64,000 nucleotides of DNA, from NCBI RefSeq assembly GCF_004104355.1, contig NZ_RJLM01000001.1, forward strand, positions 1,406,418-1,470,417, read 5' to 3'. The notes under the pieces were generated by a model that worked only from the letters and a program-made list of their open reading frames with translations, was not told the DNA's origin and made no database searches. Shown here piece after piece: positions 17,424 through 26,713 of the stretch. Within the stretch, counting starts at the first letter, position 1, and each line of letters starts with the position of its first letter. Made by a program: the position numbers and the translations under genes. The DNA is from Photobacterium chitinilyticum (lineage in GTDB: Bacteria > Pseudomonadota > Gammaproteobacteria > Enterobacterales > Vibrionaceae).

Positions 17424-18685
17424 ACCGTAGTATTAGCCGATATATCTCACTGCAAATTGCCCTGTTGGTCTCAGCCATCTTGCTGGTGTTTTATTACATG
17501 ATCACTGTGGTTTACGACTGGGGTCTCGATGATTCCGTCCACTACTTCATGGTATTAGAGGCGGAATGCTACATTGAACACGGCACACCTGCTGCCAGCA
17601 ATGCATCTATCACGGTATATCCCACCTACGATGCTCTGCCCCAACCTATCCAACAAGCCTTTGGAAATCAGACATGGAAGGAGAAAGAGCTGTATTACCA
17701 ATCTCAGGATGATCAGTTCTTCTACTTAATGCCTTACTACAATTCCAGCGAGGACCAACTGCTTTTCATTCTGCACACTGATTATGAAGATCACGACAAT
17801 GAAATGGTCGGCCTGAGCATTGGCGAAATAGCATCACTATTGGCTTTAGCTATTGTCGTACTCAGTATCGGGGTAATACGCAACTTAGGCTGGTCGGTGA
17901 TAAAGCCGATCAAAGCATTACACGAATGGAACCATCAGATTTCGTCACAAAGCAAGACCACCAAAAGCGTAGATCCCATTCCTGATTTTCGCTTTAATGA
18001 GTTGAATGAAGCGGCAGAACAAATACGTCACTCAATAACAGAAATCAATCAGCGTAATGATAAAGAAAAACAGTTTCTACGCGTTTTAAGCCACGAGCTA
18101 AGAACGCCTCTGGCTATTACCAAGGCTTCATTAGAGTTAATCCACAAAACCAAATCGCAGCTAGATCCTAAGCTCGCCAATAAGCTCAACAAGATTGAGC
18201 GAGCCAATACCAATATGTGTGCCACCAGCGAAGTATTGCTGTGGTTATGGTCTGATGATTTTGCCCCGTTTAACACTCAGCGGCTCAACCTAAATGAAAT
18301 CATCCAACTGGAAATTGAGAACAACCTATATTTAGCGGCTAATAAAGATGTGACTTTCAGCCTGTTTGAGCACGAGGAATTTATTGAAGCGAACCCAGTA
18401 CTGGTGCAGATAGTGGTACGTAACCTGATAAGAAATGCACTGCAATATAGTACTGACGGCAAGATCAGAATTGATTTTCAGCCTAAGACTGGCTTAACCG
18501 TCAGCAACCCAGTAGCCAAGCAAGCTAACCCTGAAAATGGAGTCGGTGATTATGGCTATGGTATCGGACTATACCTAATATCAACTCTGTGCGAAAAAAT
18601 GAAATGGGAATGTGTAACTCAGCAAGATACGGAACAGTTTCAAATACGGATTTCGAAAATAGGTAATAATACAACGAACTGCTAG
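17417..18685 (+). CDS. Sensor histidine kinase
   Basis: A 422-residue membrane kinase: membrane segment (about 12-32), periplasmic sensor of about 110 residues with many acidic residues, second membrane segment (about 135-155), linker, HisKA with the phosphorylated His in LRVLSHELRTPLA, and a compact HATPase domain. The N box is RNLIRNALQYS and the G box is YGYGIGLYLIS; the usual DxGxG motif is weak. Cognate kinase of the overlapping response regulator. The upstream periplasmic deiminase may create or remove its signal (inference). Confidence 0.93.
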   Translation: MLNRSISRYISLQIALLVSAILLVFYYMITVVYDWGLDDSVHYFMVLEAECYIEHGTPAASNASITVYPTYDALPQPIQQAFGNQTWKEKELYYQSQDDQFFYLMPYYNSSEDQLLFILHTDYEDHDNEMVGLSIGEIASLLALAIVVLSIGVIRNLGWSVIKPIKALHEWNHQISSQSKTTKSVDPIPDFRFNELNEAAEQIRHSITEINQRNDKEKQFLRVLSHELRTPLAITKASLELIHKTKSQLDPKLANKLNKIERANTNMCATSEVLLWLWSDDFAPFNTQRLNLNEIIQLEIENNLYLAANKDVTFSLFEHEEFIEANPVLVQIVVRNLIRNALQYSTDGKIRIDFQPKTGLTVSNPVAKQANPENGVGDYGYGIGLYLISTLCEKMKWECVTQQDTEQFQIRISKIGNNTTNC

Positions 18686-18737
18686 AACGTGGCCTACCTG
18701 TAAGAAAATCGAATTTAACATTTACCGAACTCAAACG

Positions 18738-18766
18738 AAAAAAGCCCAGCAGTTCTGCTGGGCTTT
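18738..18766 (-). terminator. Terminator of the first tRNA array
   Basis: AAAGCCCAGCAG (18741-18752) and CTGCTGGGCTTT (18755-18766) form a strong hairpin. Read on the minus strand it ends in TTTTTT, just after tRNA-Cys. It may also stop plus-strand transcription from the kinase gene. Confidence 0.85.
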
Positions 18767-18774
18767 CTTTTGTA

Positions 18775-18848
18775 TGGAGGCGCGTCCCGGAGTCGAACCG
18801 AGGTCCACGGATTTGCAATCCGCTGCATAGCCACTCTGCCAACGCGCC
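18775..18848 (-). tRNA. tRNA-Cys (GCA)
   Basis: A 74-base tRNA with encoded CCA. The acceptor stem is GGCGCGT, and anticodon GCA lies in loop TTGCAAA between GGA-type stems. The T arm contains GGTTCGACTCC. Identical to the copy at 34231 and different at one base of the variable/T-arm junction from those at 34639 and 50229. Confidence 0.97.
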
Positions 18849-18877
18849 ATATTTTTTTGCTCTACAGAGCGAATAGA

Positions 18878-18964
18878 TGGTGCCCCGGGCCGGACTTGAA
18901 CCGGCACAACGCGAACGTCGAGGGATTTTAAATCCCTTGTGTCTACCAATTCCACCACCAGGGC
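18878..18964 (-). tRNA. tRNA-Leu (TAA)
   Basis: An 87-base class II tRNA with encoded CCA. The anticodon loop TTTAAAA gives anticodon TAA, and there is a long variable arm and a GGTTCAAGTCC T arm. It is upstream of tRNA-Cys in the same minus-strand array and is duplicated at 34350 with conserved flanking sequence. Confidence 0.96.
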
Positions 18965-19553
18965 ACGCAATTCTTGATTGCGGTGCTCGTAACTGATTTA
19001 AGTTAGACACCATCCTAGATACCGAAACTAAAATCTTTTAGATTCCATATCGCAAATTTGTTTTCTCTGGGACGTGTCGTCCTGAGAACGAGGCGTACTT
19101 TACTCGATTATTGTGATGAGTCAATTACTAGTTTTAGTCTTTTTACTCAAGCGCTTAAAAAACGTCCCCAGCAAGCTGTTTTACACTCAGTTGGAGTAGG
19201 TTTTATACGTGTATAACCAAGCTATCTACATGCAATATTCAGACATAGCGTTCTATTACACAATACACTACAGGTTACCGCTGACATGGAACTACTGATT
19301 AAGCAGACTCTAAGATTTGCTAGCGGCACACTGATTTATATTTTTGGACATAAAACTGTTTGTCATAATGACGCACGTAAGATCTGGTAAAACCTTTAAC
19401 TTTTCCAATGAACGGGTCATATTACCCCAAGGTAACACTTTCAAAAATAAGCATTGGCAAACAAGCAATGTTTCATGGCATTTGTAATAATAACTAATTT
19501 TCATATTAAATATATAATGGAATAAATAATATCAGAACTACCACTTTTTTAAG
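18965..19553. other. Intergenic region upstream of the tRNA-Leu/Cys array
   Basis: A gap of 589 bp, AT-rich. The first 60 bp, including GCAATTCTTGATTGC, are also found next to the second tRNA-Leu copy. No gene is supported; the 64-codon minus-strand ORF at 19310-19504 lacks a ribosome binding site. Confidence 0.4.
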
Positions 19554-21719
19554 CTAAAGTGAAAAATAGTTATACTCTAACTCACTGAGCTTTGCAGATG
19601 ATACTTGCTTATCTAGTCGTTTTATATCTCTAATGATCAGCTTAATTGCGGCTAATACCCGAAAAAGGTACAACACTTGTTCCGTATTCAAAGACAGCAA
19701 TAACACAGAATCCGAATTAACATTCTTAACGCATTGCTGCAAATGAACCTGCAGTTGATCAAGCTTATCTTCATGCAGTTGAAGAGATTCAATGTCACCA
19801 GTACATTCGATGACATCAGACAAGCTTGTTACAATGTCTGCAAGTAGTGTTGCCACTTGCGGGGGAATACTCTTTGGTTCCCAGCCCACATAACCATCAT
19901 GCAGTGAAATTAATCGTAAAGTTAAGGCATACAGCCTAGAGATAATTCCGGTAACCTGCTCTCTATCAACCTCAGGGTACCTTGACCAATCAATCCTAGC
20001 TATTGCCTGCTCCATCAGCATCACAGATCGGAGTGGGCTCTGCCCCAAAAAGATCAGCCCAATACAACGCGAAAACCAATGCTCCTTTTTATCTTTAAAG
20101 TTAAGCCGACGCAATTGCCAAGCAAACAGATAATATAACCATTTAATATGACGTAAAAAGACTCGCTCAGGAAGACTGGAAAACAACGTATAATTGACGA
20201 AATAAACGATCAACACCACGACACTCATTAAGAACAGTTGCAATAATGCCCCTTGAAAATCATACACTGGCTGTAATTTTATCGCGCCCATTGTCATCAC
20301 AATCAACAGTTGTGTCCCTAACATCCGGGACAATACTTGCTGAGGTTTCGAGAACCAATACCAAATCGCCAAACAGTTCAAAAAATAGAATGCGGCCAAT
20401 TGCCAAACTTCGGAAAAGAGCGGCATCAAAAATACATACTGCAACAAAATAACGCAGGACCAACCAACCATATTGCGAAAGACCATTTTCACATCGCAAA
20501 ATGGCATTGATACGATTGCACTTCCAAGAATAACCCCCATCAACGCAACTGTTGATCCTCCAGTCCATGGCACAAAGAGCCACAACCCAATACAAATCCA
20601 GATAATAACCCAGGCTCTTAGCGCCTGGCACAGCTGCTCAAGATCTAACCCCGCAAATTGAGAGTGCGGATTCGAAATCACTGCCATCTCTAAAGTTTCA
20701 AGAGTATCAAGGGTCAATGCTGCACATAGTGTCTTTAGCATATTACAGCTCAACAGATCTAATGCATTTAGCACCTGTTCGAGTTGCAGCAGCGCGCTAT
20801 GGTGTTGGGGATCATAAATCGCTTTATCTCGTAGCGTGATCACCTCCGGTATCGGATTATCATTGGTTACTGTCCCACAAAGTGCAGCTTCAGCACTTGC
20901 AAAGCGACACGAAATCCGAATCAACAGTGCCTGAATCTCCTGCTGTTCAGAATTTACCATCGCAGGTTCTAACAATTCACTCGCCTCTGACAGGTGGCCG
21001 CAAAGTAACGCCCATTCGCGACTCTGCGCCAAGAAGAGTTGCCAGGTTTTAGCCTCACTCGATATGTGATAACTATCAACTATCGCTGCCGGAAGCAGAT
21101 CCTCAAGTCGAATCAAGAACTTCAGCCCGTCACCAAAGCCAAGGCCCTGACCTCGCTCTCCCCGTCCCTCTAAGCCAGCGACCGTCTTCTCGATATTACG
21201 CTGCTGGGCAACAAAGAAGCTTAGTAGTGTAGAGTGCAATACCTTCCTGCTGGATGCTGGCCACAACAAGCTAAAAACCAAAGTAAAACAAACAATCCCC
21301 AGTATGGTCTCCTGCAAACGAAGTACGGCGACAGTAAAAGTAAGCTCCGCGGAAAAATGCCCCATGACGATAATCAAGGTGCATACTATTAGCGTCATTG
21401 TCCAAATATAACCTGTACGGGGGTTAGCCATCAGGTAGACACAACAAGCAGCAAATGAAGTAAAAGTAAGCAAGAAGATAAATGGCTCTTGAGCAAAAAG
21501 GCCGACAAAAAGGAATGCGGATATAACACCAATCAATGTTCCAACCAATCGATGACGCCCCTTTCGCAAAGAGTGTCCTGTTGTTTCTGTCACTGACATC
21601 ACAACAACGGCAAAGCCGGCCCAATATGGCTTATCCCACCCCAGCCACAAGGCCCCAACAATTGCCAGACTCAGCGCCGTAGCAACTTTTAACGGCAACT
21701 TGCAACGTTCGCTAACCAT
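19554..21719 (-). CDS. aaeB: FUSC family efflux pump membrane subunit (AaeB-like)
   Basis: A 721-residue inner-membrane protein of the fusaric acid resistance/aromatic acid exporter family. It contains two hydrophobic blocks of several membrane segments (about 10-155 and 365-520), each followed by a cytoplasmic helical region. With the membrane-fusion protein and the small AaeX-like protein it would export aromatic carboxylic acids, as AaeAB does in E. coli. It overlaps the AaeA-like gene by 8 bp. The symbol rests on gene order and family; the substrate is not proven. Confidence 0.85.
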   Translation of the reverse strand: MVSERCKLPLKVATALSLAIVGALWLGWDKPYWAGFAVVVMSVTETTGHSLRKGRHRLVGTLIGVISAFLFVGLFAQEPFIFLLTFTSFAACCVYLMANPRTGYIWTMTLIVCTLIIVMGHFSAELTFTVAVLRLQETILGIVCFTLVFSLLWPASSRKVLHSTLLSFFVAQQRNIEKTVAGLEGRGERGQGLGFGDGLKFLIRLEDLLPAAIVDSYHISSEAKTWQLFLAQSREWALLCGHLSEASELLEPAMVNSEQQEIQALLIRISCRFASAEAALCGTVTNDNPIPEVITLRDKAIYDPQHHSALLQLEQVLNALDLLSCNMLKTLCAALTLDTLETLEMAVISNPHSQFAGLDLEQLCQALRAWVIIWICIGLWLFVPWTGGSTVALMGVILGSAIVSMPFCDVKMVFRNMVGWSCVILLQYVFLMPLFSEVWQLAAFYFLNCLAIWYWFSKPQQVLSRMLGTQLLIVMTMGAIKLQPVYDFQGALLQLFLMSVVVLIVYFVNYTLFSSLPERVFLRHIKWLYYLFAWQLRRLNFKDKKEHWFSRCIGLIFLGQSPLRSVMLMEQAIARIDWSRYPEVDREQVTGIISRLYALTLRLISLHDGYVGWEPKSIPPQVATLLADIVTSLSDVIECTGDIESLQLHEDKLDQLQVHLQQCVKNVNSDSVLLLSLNTEQVLYLFRVLAAIKLIIRDIKRLDKQVSSAKLSELEYNYFSL

Positions 21720-22626
21720 CGATTTCCCCGTTTAACTGATGTTCAACATGAGGGTGCTTGATTATCATCACGGAGGCTGATGTCCCTACCCGTAGCTGTA
21801 TATTATCGGGAACCGAATCAAGCTTGATTCGAACAGGTATCCGCTGTGCGAGTCGAATCCATTGAAAATTTGGATTAACATTTGGCAGCAACTCAACGCC
21901 CGTGCTCCCGTCCTTGTGTGCGATACCGTAACCAATACTTTCTACCTTTCCTTCTAGCGGTTGATCTGGGTACGCCATCAACGTCACAATAGCAGTCTCG
22001 CCATAACCAACATCTCGAATATCAGTCTCTTTGAAAAAGGCTTCAATCCAAAAGCTATTTCTATCAATCAATCCTATCGATGGTTTATTAGCAACAACCT
22101 GGCTGCCATTGCGTAAGGTTAAGTTAGTCACAAACCCATCAGTTGGTGCCTTTACTTGGGTAAACTCCAGATTTAATGCAGCCTGAGCAACAGTTGTACG
22201 GGCAACTTTTACCCCAGCCTTTGCGCTCTCCACCGCCTTTTTCAGGTTAATTAACGTTGATACCGACACTGAACCCGGATCGCGTTTATGTAGCGCCTGG
22301 CGGCGTCTGGCTTCGTCCTGTGCTTTTGCCAAACCGACCTGTGATTGCGCCAGGCTCGCTTTAGCCTGATCGAGAGCTACTTGATAAGTACGCGGGTCAA
22401 TCTCAAATAATGTTTCACCTACCGAGACCATCGAGTTGTCGTTAACTTGCAATGAAACTATCGGCCCTGTAACACGAGGGGTGATCTGAATGACCTGCGC
22501 CCGAACCTGCCCATCCCGTGTCCAAGGATTTTCGAGGTAGTTCTGATACTTCCAACCAATTGAGGCTATCGCGCCCAACACAAGAACCGCTGTCAAAAAT
22601 AAACGTTTTAACACATGCATACTCAC
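21712..22626 (-). CDS. aaeA: HlyD family membrane-fusion protein (AaeA-like)
   Basis: A 304-residue periplasmic adaptor: one N-terminal membrane anchor (about 7-24), a biotinyl-lipoyl-like domain in two halves (ITPRVTGPIVSLQVND; VKAPTDGFVTNLTLRNG), a helical hairpin with many Ala/Gln/Lys, and a beta-barrel region (about 195-290). It bridges the AaeB-like pump to an outer-membrane channel that is not encoded here. It begins 9 bp after the AaeX-like gene. Confidence 0.88.
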   Translation of the reverse strand: MSMHVLKRLFLTAVLVLGAIASIGWKYQNYLENPWTRDGQVRAQVIQITPRVTGPIVSLQVNDNSMVSVGETLFEIDPRTYQVALDQAKASLAQSQVGLAKAQDEARRRQALHKRDPGSVSVSTLINLKKAVESAKAGVKVARTTVAQAALNLEFTQVKAPTDGFVTNLTLRNGSQVVANKPSIGLIDRNSFWIEAFFKETDIRDVGYGETAIVTLMAYPDQPLEGKVESIGYGIAHKDGSTGVELLPNVNPNFQWIRLAQRIPVRIKLDSVPDNIQLRVGTSASVMIIKHPHVEHQLNGEIDG

Positions 22627-22635
22627 TACAAACTA

Positions 22636-22869
22636 TTACGATGGAATAAAGAATGTGCCAACTAGCACAGTGTAAATGACTGCCAGAGCCAACTCGACCA
22701 AAGGCGGTACCACAAAAAAGCGATGCCAACGCAACTTGTTCAGCAAGCGTACTGTGAGCGATGTTAGTATTAAGCAAATCAATGCGGCGACCAACAGGGG
22801 GGGGACATAGATACCGCCCAAAGCAATTTCACTCGGGACAGTTGAAGCAAAGTTGTTCATATTCATCAC
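22636..22869 (-). CDS. aaeX: Small membrane protein DUF1656 (AaeX-like)
   Basis: A 77-residue protein with two predicted membrane helices (PPLLVAALICLILTSLTVRLL; VVPPLVELALAVIYTVLVG). Size, position and sequence type match AaeX/DUF1656, which begins aaeXAB operons. Its function in the pump is not established. Confidence 0.85.
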   Translation of the reverse strand: MMNMNNFASTVPSEIALGGIYVPPLLVAALICLILTSLTVRLLNKLRWHRFFVVPPLVELALAVIYTVLVGTFFIPS

Positions 22870-23016
22870 AATATTCCAATACTCACGCCTATGTACGGGC
22901 GAATATAAAGTGTGATAATACTCACGGATTTATAAGTAATAAATAGGTAAATAACGCAGACAAACGAAACTGACAGTTTCTAATCAAGCAAAAGAAAAGA
23001 GTAGACGGAGGATATA

Positions 23017-23943
23017 ATGGACCGATTGACGAGTATTGAGGTTTTTGTACGGGCTGTAGAGTGCGGGTCGTTTGCATCTGTTGCCGAAGAGAAGAATCTC
23101 AGCGCCCAAATGGTAGGCAAACATGTTCGGGGACTCGAAACATTGCTGGGTACCAAGTTACTGAACAAATCCACTCGTCATCAGAGCCTGACGCCTGCTG
23201 GCGAACAGTATTATCACCGATGCAAAAACATTCTTGCGGAACTGCGTGCTGCCGAGGAAGATGTCCATCGCACCCTAAACGAACCATGTGGTAAATTAAC
23301 CATTGCAGCGGGTGTCAATTTTGGAATCAGTATACTTGCTCCAATAATCGCAAGGTTCCAAAATGATTACCCCAAAATAAATATCGATATATGCCTAAGC
23401 AATCAGTCTATCGATTTGTTAGAAGGTGGTTATGACATTATTTTTAGTAACCACACGCAAGGCTATGAATCCCTTATCGCGAAAAAAATAAAAAGCTACT
23501 CTTTGATTGCTTGCGCCTCACCACGTTATCTAGAACAATTCGGTATACCACAACACCCACGAGAATTAGCCGCTCATCAGTGCCTCCAAAATACACCGAT
23601 CAAAAATAGCCAACAATGGCGTTTTATTGATGGTGAAAAGATCTACATTCCAGAAATATCATCACGGCTAAGCATTAACAGTGGACAAGCTATGCTCAAT
23701 GCAGCCTTAGAAGGAGCAGGCATAACAATACAACCTATCTCACAAGTTTCTGATGCCTTAAAAACAGGTCGTTTAATCCAGATATTACCGCATTACCCCC
23801 TGCAAAAGATCAATATGTACATGATCTACCCTCCGCATTTGAGAGGAACAGCAAGATTAGACGCACTTCAACCGTACTTTAATGAGGAGTCATTACAATT
23901 AACGGCAGACTATAAACCGAATACGAAAACGCCGATTTACTGA
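23017..23943 (+). CDS. LysR family regulator, probable AaeR counterpart
   Basis: A 308-residue LysR regulator: N-terminal winged helix-turn-helix (1-60, SFASVAEEKNLSAQMVGKHVRGLE) and a two-lobed effector domain (about 90-295). It is divergent from the aaeXAB-like genes with 147 bp between starts, the same arrangement as E. coli aaeR. It probably activates the efflux operon in response to aromatic acids (inference). Confidence 0.9.
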   Translation: MDRLTSIEVFVRAVECGSFASVAEEKNLSAQMVGKHVRGLETLLGTKLLNKSTRHQSLTPAGEQYYHRCKNILAELRAAEEDVHRTLNEPCGKLTIAAGVNFGISILAPIIARFQNDYPKINIDICLSNQSIDLLEGGYDIIFSNHTQGYESLIAKKIKSYSLIACASPRYLEQFGIPQHPRELAAHQCLQNTPIKNSQQWRFIDGEKIYIPEISSRLSINSGQAMLNAALEGAGITIQPISQVSDALKTGRLIQILPHYPLQKINMYMIYPPHLRGTARLDALQPYFNEESLQLTADYKPNTKTPIY

Positions 23944-24094
23944 ACAATTTTTATTATATCGCTTATTATATTTGATCTTGCTGGCAATATTTCGCTCTGT
24001 TCGTGAAATTATATTGAAACACCGTATGCCATGGTGGACTATTAGCTATAGAGCCTTAGCTCTACTAACAATTTAAAATCCTTAGAGGCATACA

Positions 24095-25276
24095 ATGAAA
24101 AAAATAACACCAATATGCTTATTGTTAGCTTTGACAGTTGCAGGGTGCCAGTCAGATGAGAAGACTGACAATCAATCACCGACTCAAAATGCCGAAGTCA
24201 TTGCGCAGCACAAACAGAGCCTAGCCAAACAGCTAAGTGTTAGTTACGCAGATATTGAACAAACTCTTAAATCACAAATCTCCGATCAAAATCTAAGTAT
24301 TTCATTATCAACACTATTGACTGAAGAACCACAATCAACCTTTACGCAACAAATGTACAAAGCCGACACCAATATCAGGACGATGAAAGGTGTCTCTAAC
24401 TACACCAATGAATTGCTTGAGCTAAGGCTTGCAGACAAGTCCATGGTACAAAAATGGAAAGATGGCAAAAGTCCTTTGTTTGCTTTTGAGCCTAAGGGTG
24501 ATGACGAGTCATGGCTATATATCGAAGCTTATGATGTCTATGGTCAGCTTCATCAGCTTGATGTACAGCAAATGCCTGATGTACCAGTCTTTGTTGTTGA
24601 CAACAATAGCGCCAAGGAGCTGAAGGCTGGGCTGCAGGTCATGCAAGCTGAAATGAGTAAACTCGGCCAGTCTACGGAATTACGCAGCTACGGCGCAGAG
24701 ACACAGCAAACCCAGTTTAAAACCAGTGTTAGCAGCCAACCTGCCGCACCGATTTCAACGACAGCCATTAAGAAGATTCGTTTATCAGATGACGAAGAGC
24801 CGTGGATTTCAGGCAAAGCTGAAGTATACGCAATCGTGACAGGGGTTAATCCGAGCCGAGATAAGCCAACGATCGATTTAGTTGAAATGCCATATCTGGA
24901 TTACGATAACAAAGATTACTACCCTAACCAGATTGTTATCCATTGGTCTCGTTATCGCTGGGGCGCTGCCGACATGATCCTAATGGAACAAGATGACGGT
25001 ACAGACTACAAAGAGCTGGCCAAGCTTCTTGTGAAAGTGGCTGAAGAAGTGCTCAAAATGATCCCGGATCCGGAGGTTCAAGCTTACGCAATCATTCCTC
25101 AAATTACAGGAAAGATCATTGCTGCAATCCCTGATGGACTATTGGTTAACGATGATGATTTTGTCGATGTGTACTATACGCTTCAGCAAGACACCTCTTA
25201 TGTTGACCATCCGGCTGCAGGTGGCAATGCAGTATCAACGTTAGAGCCATTAACTATCACTCCAACACGTCCATAG
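24095..25276 (+). CDS. DUF3103-like lipoprotein
   Basis: A 393-residue lipoprotein with lipobox TVAGC near residue 18. The mature part has a helical, Gln/Ser-rich N-terminus, then a beta-rich region with SPLFAFEPKGDDESWLYIEAYD. The C-terminus is acidic, with NKDYYPNQIVIHWSRYRWGAADM. It resembles DUF3103 proteins of vibrios. Some such proteins lie near secreted factors, but the function is unknown. It has its own terminator. Confidence 0.75.
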   Translation: MKKITPICLLLALTVAGCQSDEKTDNQSPTQNAEVIAQHKQSLAKQLSVSYADIEQTLKSQISDQNLSISLSTLLTEEPQSTFTQQMYKADTNIRTMKGVSNYTNELLELRLADKSMVQKWKDGKSPLFAFEPKGDDESWLYIEAYDVYGQLHQLDVQQMPDVPVFVVDNNSAKELKAGLQVMQAEMSKLGQSTELRSYGAETQQTQFKTSVSSQPAAPISTTAIKKIRLSDDEEPWISGKAEVYAIVTGVNPSRDKPTIDLVEMPYLDYDNKDYYPNQIVIHWSRYRWGAADMILMEQDDGTDYKELAKLLVKVAEEVLKMIPDPEVQAYAIIPQITGKIIAAIPDGLLVNDDDFVDVYYTLQQDTSYVDHPAAGGNAVSTLEPLTITPTRP

Positions 25277-25288
25277 CTTGATTTATTT

Positions 25289-25318
25289 GGGCGCTACAAA
25301 TTTTGTAGCGCCCTCTTA
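25289..25318 (+). terminator. Terminator after the DUF3103-like gene
   Basis: GGGCGCTACAAA (25289-25300) pairs with TTTGTAGCGCCC (25302-25313), followed by TCTTA; 12 bp after the stop codon. Confidence 0.75.
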
Positions 25319-25450
25319 ATTTCAGTATTGCTAGCTCGCCTCCTCCCCAAGAATGAAAACTTCGAAAATCTCCCTGCATAAATATTCACAACATTATTGA
25401 CACATCGCCATGTTAGATGGTTGAATCAAGTTATCCCTAATTGGTGGGAT

Positions 25451-25611
25451 CAGAAGAGGTGCGTTAACCAGGGAGTCTGTGCGAGGTATCCAAATACCCG
25501 TGACCGCAGATAAGGGGGATTAACGCCGAGGTAAGATTGCTTTTGGAAGTAACACTTATCGGTTGCTGAGGCTGAATCCTCAGGGCTGTCACCTATGGTG
25601 GAGAGCTTCTG
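25451..25611 (+). ncRNA. Lysine riboswitch (L box)
   Basis: The conserved L-box core is present in order: AGAGGTGCG (25455-25463), AGTC, AGGGGGATTAACGCCGAGG, a GCTGAGG...CCTCAGGGCTGTC arm, and TGGAGAGCTTCTG. The closing helix P1 is CAGAAG (25451-25456) with CTTCTG (25606-25611). It binds lysine in the mRNA leader and here precedes a DapA-like gene, so lysine should repress it. The expression platform is annotated separately. Confidence 0.93.
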
Positions 25612-25669
25612 GTGTTTGTGTTTTATCGCCTTTCTCATGGCTAATTGCCCTCGGCGTCCTCGCAATACC

Positions 25670-25708
25670 AAGCTCTCTTACACGGATATAAATAAATTCG
25701 GATGAGAG
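25670..25708 (+). promoter_or_regulatory. Riboswitch expression platform / ribosome-binding-site switch
   Basis: AAGCTCTC (25670-25677) can pair perfectly with GAGAGCTT of the riboswitch 3' side (25601-25608). Its CTCTC part can instead pair with GAGAG directly before the DapA-like ATG (25704-25708). No hairpin with a T-tract is seen in the leader, so control of translation initiation is more likely than termination. This is a structural inference. Confidence 0.5.
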
Positions 25709-26644
25709 ATGCCTAATCACAATTCTACTCCCGTTGCAGGGAATGAACGCTTACAACAGACTACGTTATGGACGGCCCTCATCACTCCGTTTCTGCCCGA
25801 TGAGTCTATTGATTTTACAACACTTAGCCAGCTGGCCAAAGAGCAGGAAAGCGCAGGAAACGGGATCTTGCTGCTCGGCAGCACCGGCGAAGCATTGGCA
25901 ATGACACACAACGAACAACAGGACGTGATCCGCCATATCTGTTCAATGTCGCTTTCTGTTCCGCTTATGGTCGGGGTTGGCGGCTTCCAGCTACAACAGC
26001 AAATGCTATGGTTGGACTTTCTTAAAGACTACCCTATCGATGCACTGCTAGTTCCGGTTCCGCTCTACGCCAAACCAGGAGCCGCGAGCCAATTGAAGTG
26101 GTTCAACAGCCTGCTCGATGCCAGCAGCTGGCCGTGCATGATCTATAACGTACCTTCACGTACCGGGGTTGCACTCGACGATCAGGTGTTGGGTTTACTG
26201 GCTGAGCACCCCAATACATGGGCTGTGAAAGAAGCAAGTGGCAGTGTCGAGGCTTTCGGCAGCTATTACACTGCCGCTCCGTCTCTTCAATTTTTCTGTG
26301 GTGATGATGGCCTGCTTGTGGACTTTATTGCAGCCGGTGCCTGCGGATTGGTCTCTGTCGCTGCCAATGCCTGGCCAGAAGCCACTGCACGCTATGTACA
26401 GCAAAGCCTTGATTTTGATACCGACCCTAACCAGTCTGAACCAGACTTCAAAACTTTATGGCAACAAGCTGGCAGTAGCCTATTCTGTGCCGCAAACCCG
26501 ATTCCGGTAAAGGCGTTGATGAAACGTCAGGGACGTCTAAATAGTGCAGAACTGCGCCCTCCCCTTTATATGGAAGAGCTGCAAGAGATAACCCCGCTCT
26601 TGGATGCTGATACAGCCATTAATCAATGGGTTGAGAGTATTTAA
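25709..26644 (+). CDS. 4-hydroxy-tetrahydrodipicolinate synthase (DapA-like)
   Basis: A 311-residue (beta/alpha)8 enzyme of the DapA/NanA family. Key sites are present: GSTGEA (GTTGE motif), Tyr and Arg in YNVPSRTG, and the Schiff-base Lys in WAVKEASG. It would condense pyruvate with aspartate semialdehyde, the first committed step to lysine and diaminopimelate. The lysine riboswitch upstream supports a biosynthetic role over the sugar-acid aldolase functions of the family. It is a single gene and may be a second, lysine-regulated dapA paralogue. Confidence 0.9.
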   Translation: MPNHNSTPVAGNERLQQTTLWTALITPFLPDESIDFTTLSQLAKEQESAGNGILLLGSTGEALAMTHNEQQDVIRHICSMSLSVPLMVGVGGFQLQQQMLWLDFLKDYPIDALLVPVPLYAKPGAASQLKWFNSLLDASSWPCMIYNVPSRTGVALDDQVLGLLAEHPNTWAVKEASGSVEAFGSYYTAAPSLQFFCGDDGLLVDFIAAGACGLVSVAANAWPEATARYVQQSLDFDTDPNQSEPDFKTLWQQAGSSLFCAANPIPVKALMKRQGRLNSAELRPPLYMEELQEITPLLDADTAINQWVESI

Positions 26645-26651
26645 TTATAAA

Positions 26652-26685
26652 AATGGGGAAGTCTCTTTACAGAGGCTTCCCCATT
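26652..26685 (+). terminator. Strong hairpin after the DapA-like gene
   Basis: AATGGGGAAGTCTC (26652-26665) pairs with GAGGCTTCCCCATT (26672-26685) with one T-G pair, 7 bp after the stop codon. There is no long T-tract, but position and stability fit termination. Confidence 0.7.
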
Positions 26686-26713
26686 ACGATACCCGCACCT
26701 CGGATAACCCGCT

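Noticed and set aside
18525-19013. Long minus-strand ORF running through the tRNA array
   Set aside because: It is translation through tRNA genes; a similar false ORF occurs at 34092-34514.
19310-19504. 64-codon minus-strand ORF between tRNA-Leu and the efflux genes
   Set aside because: No ribosome binding site and no recognisable sequence.
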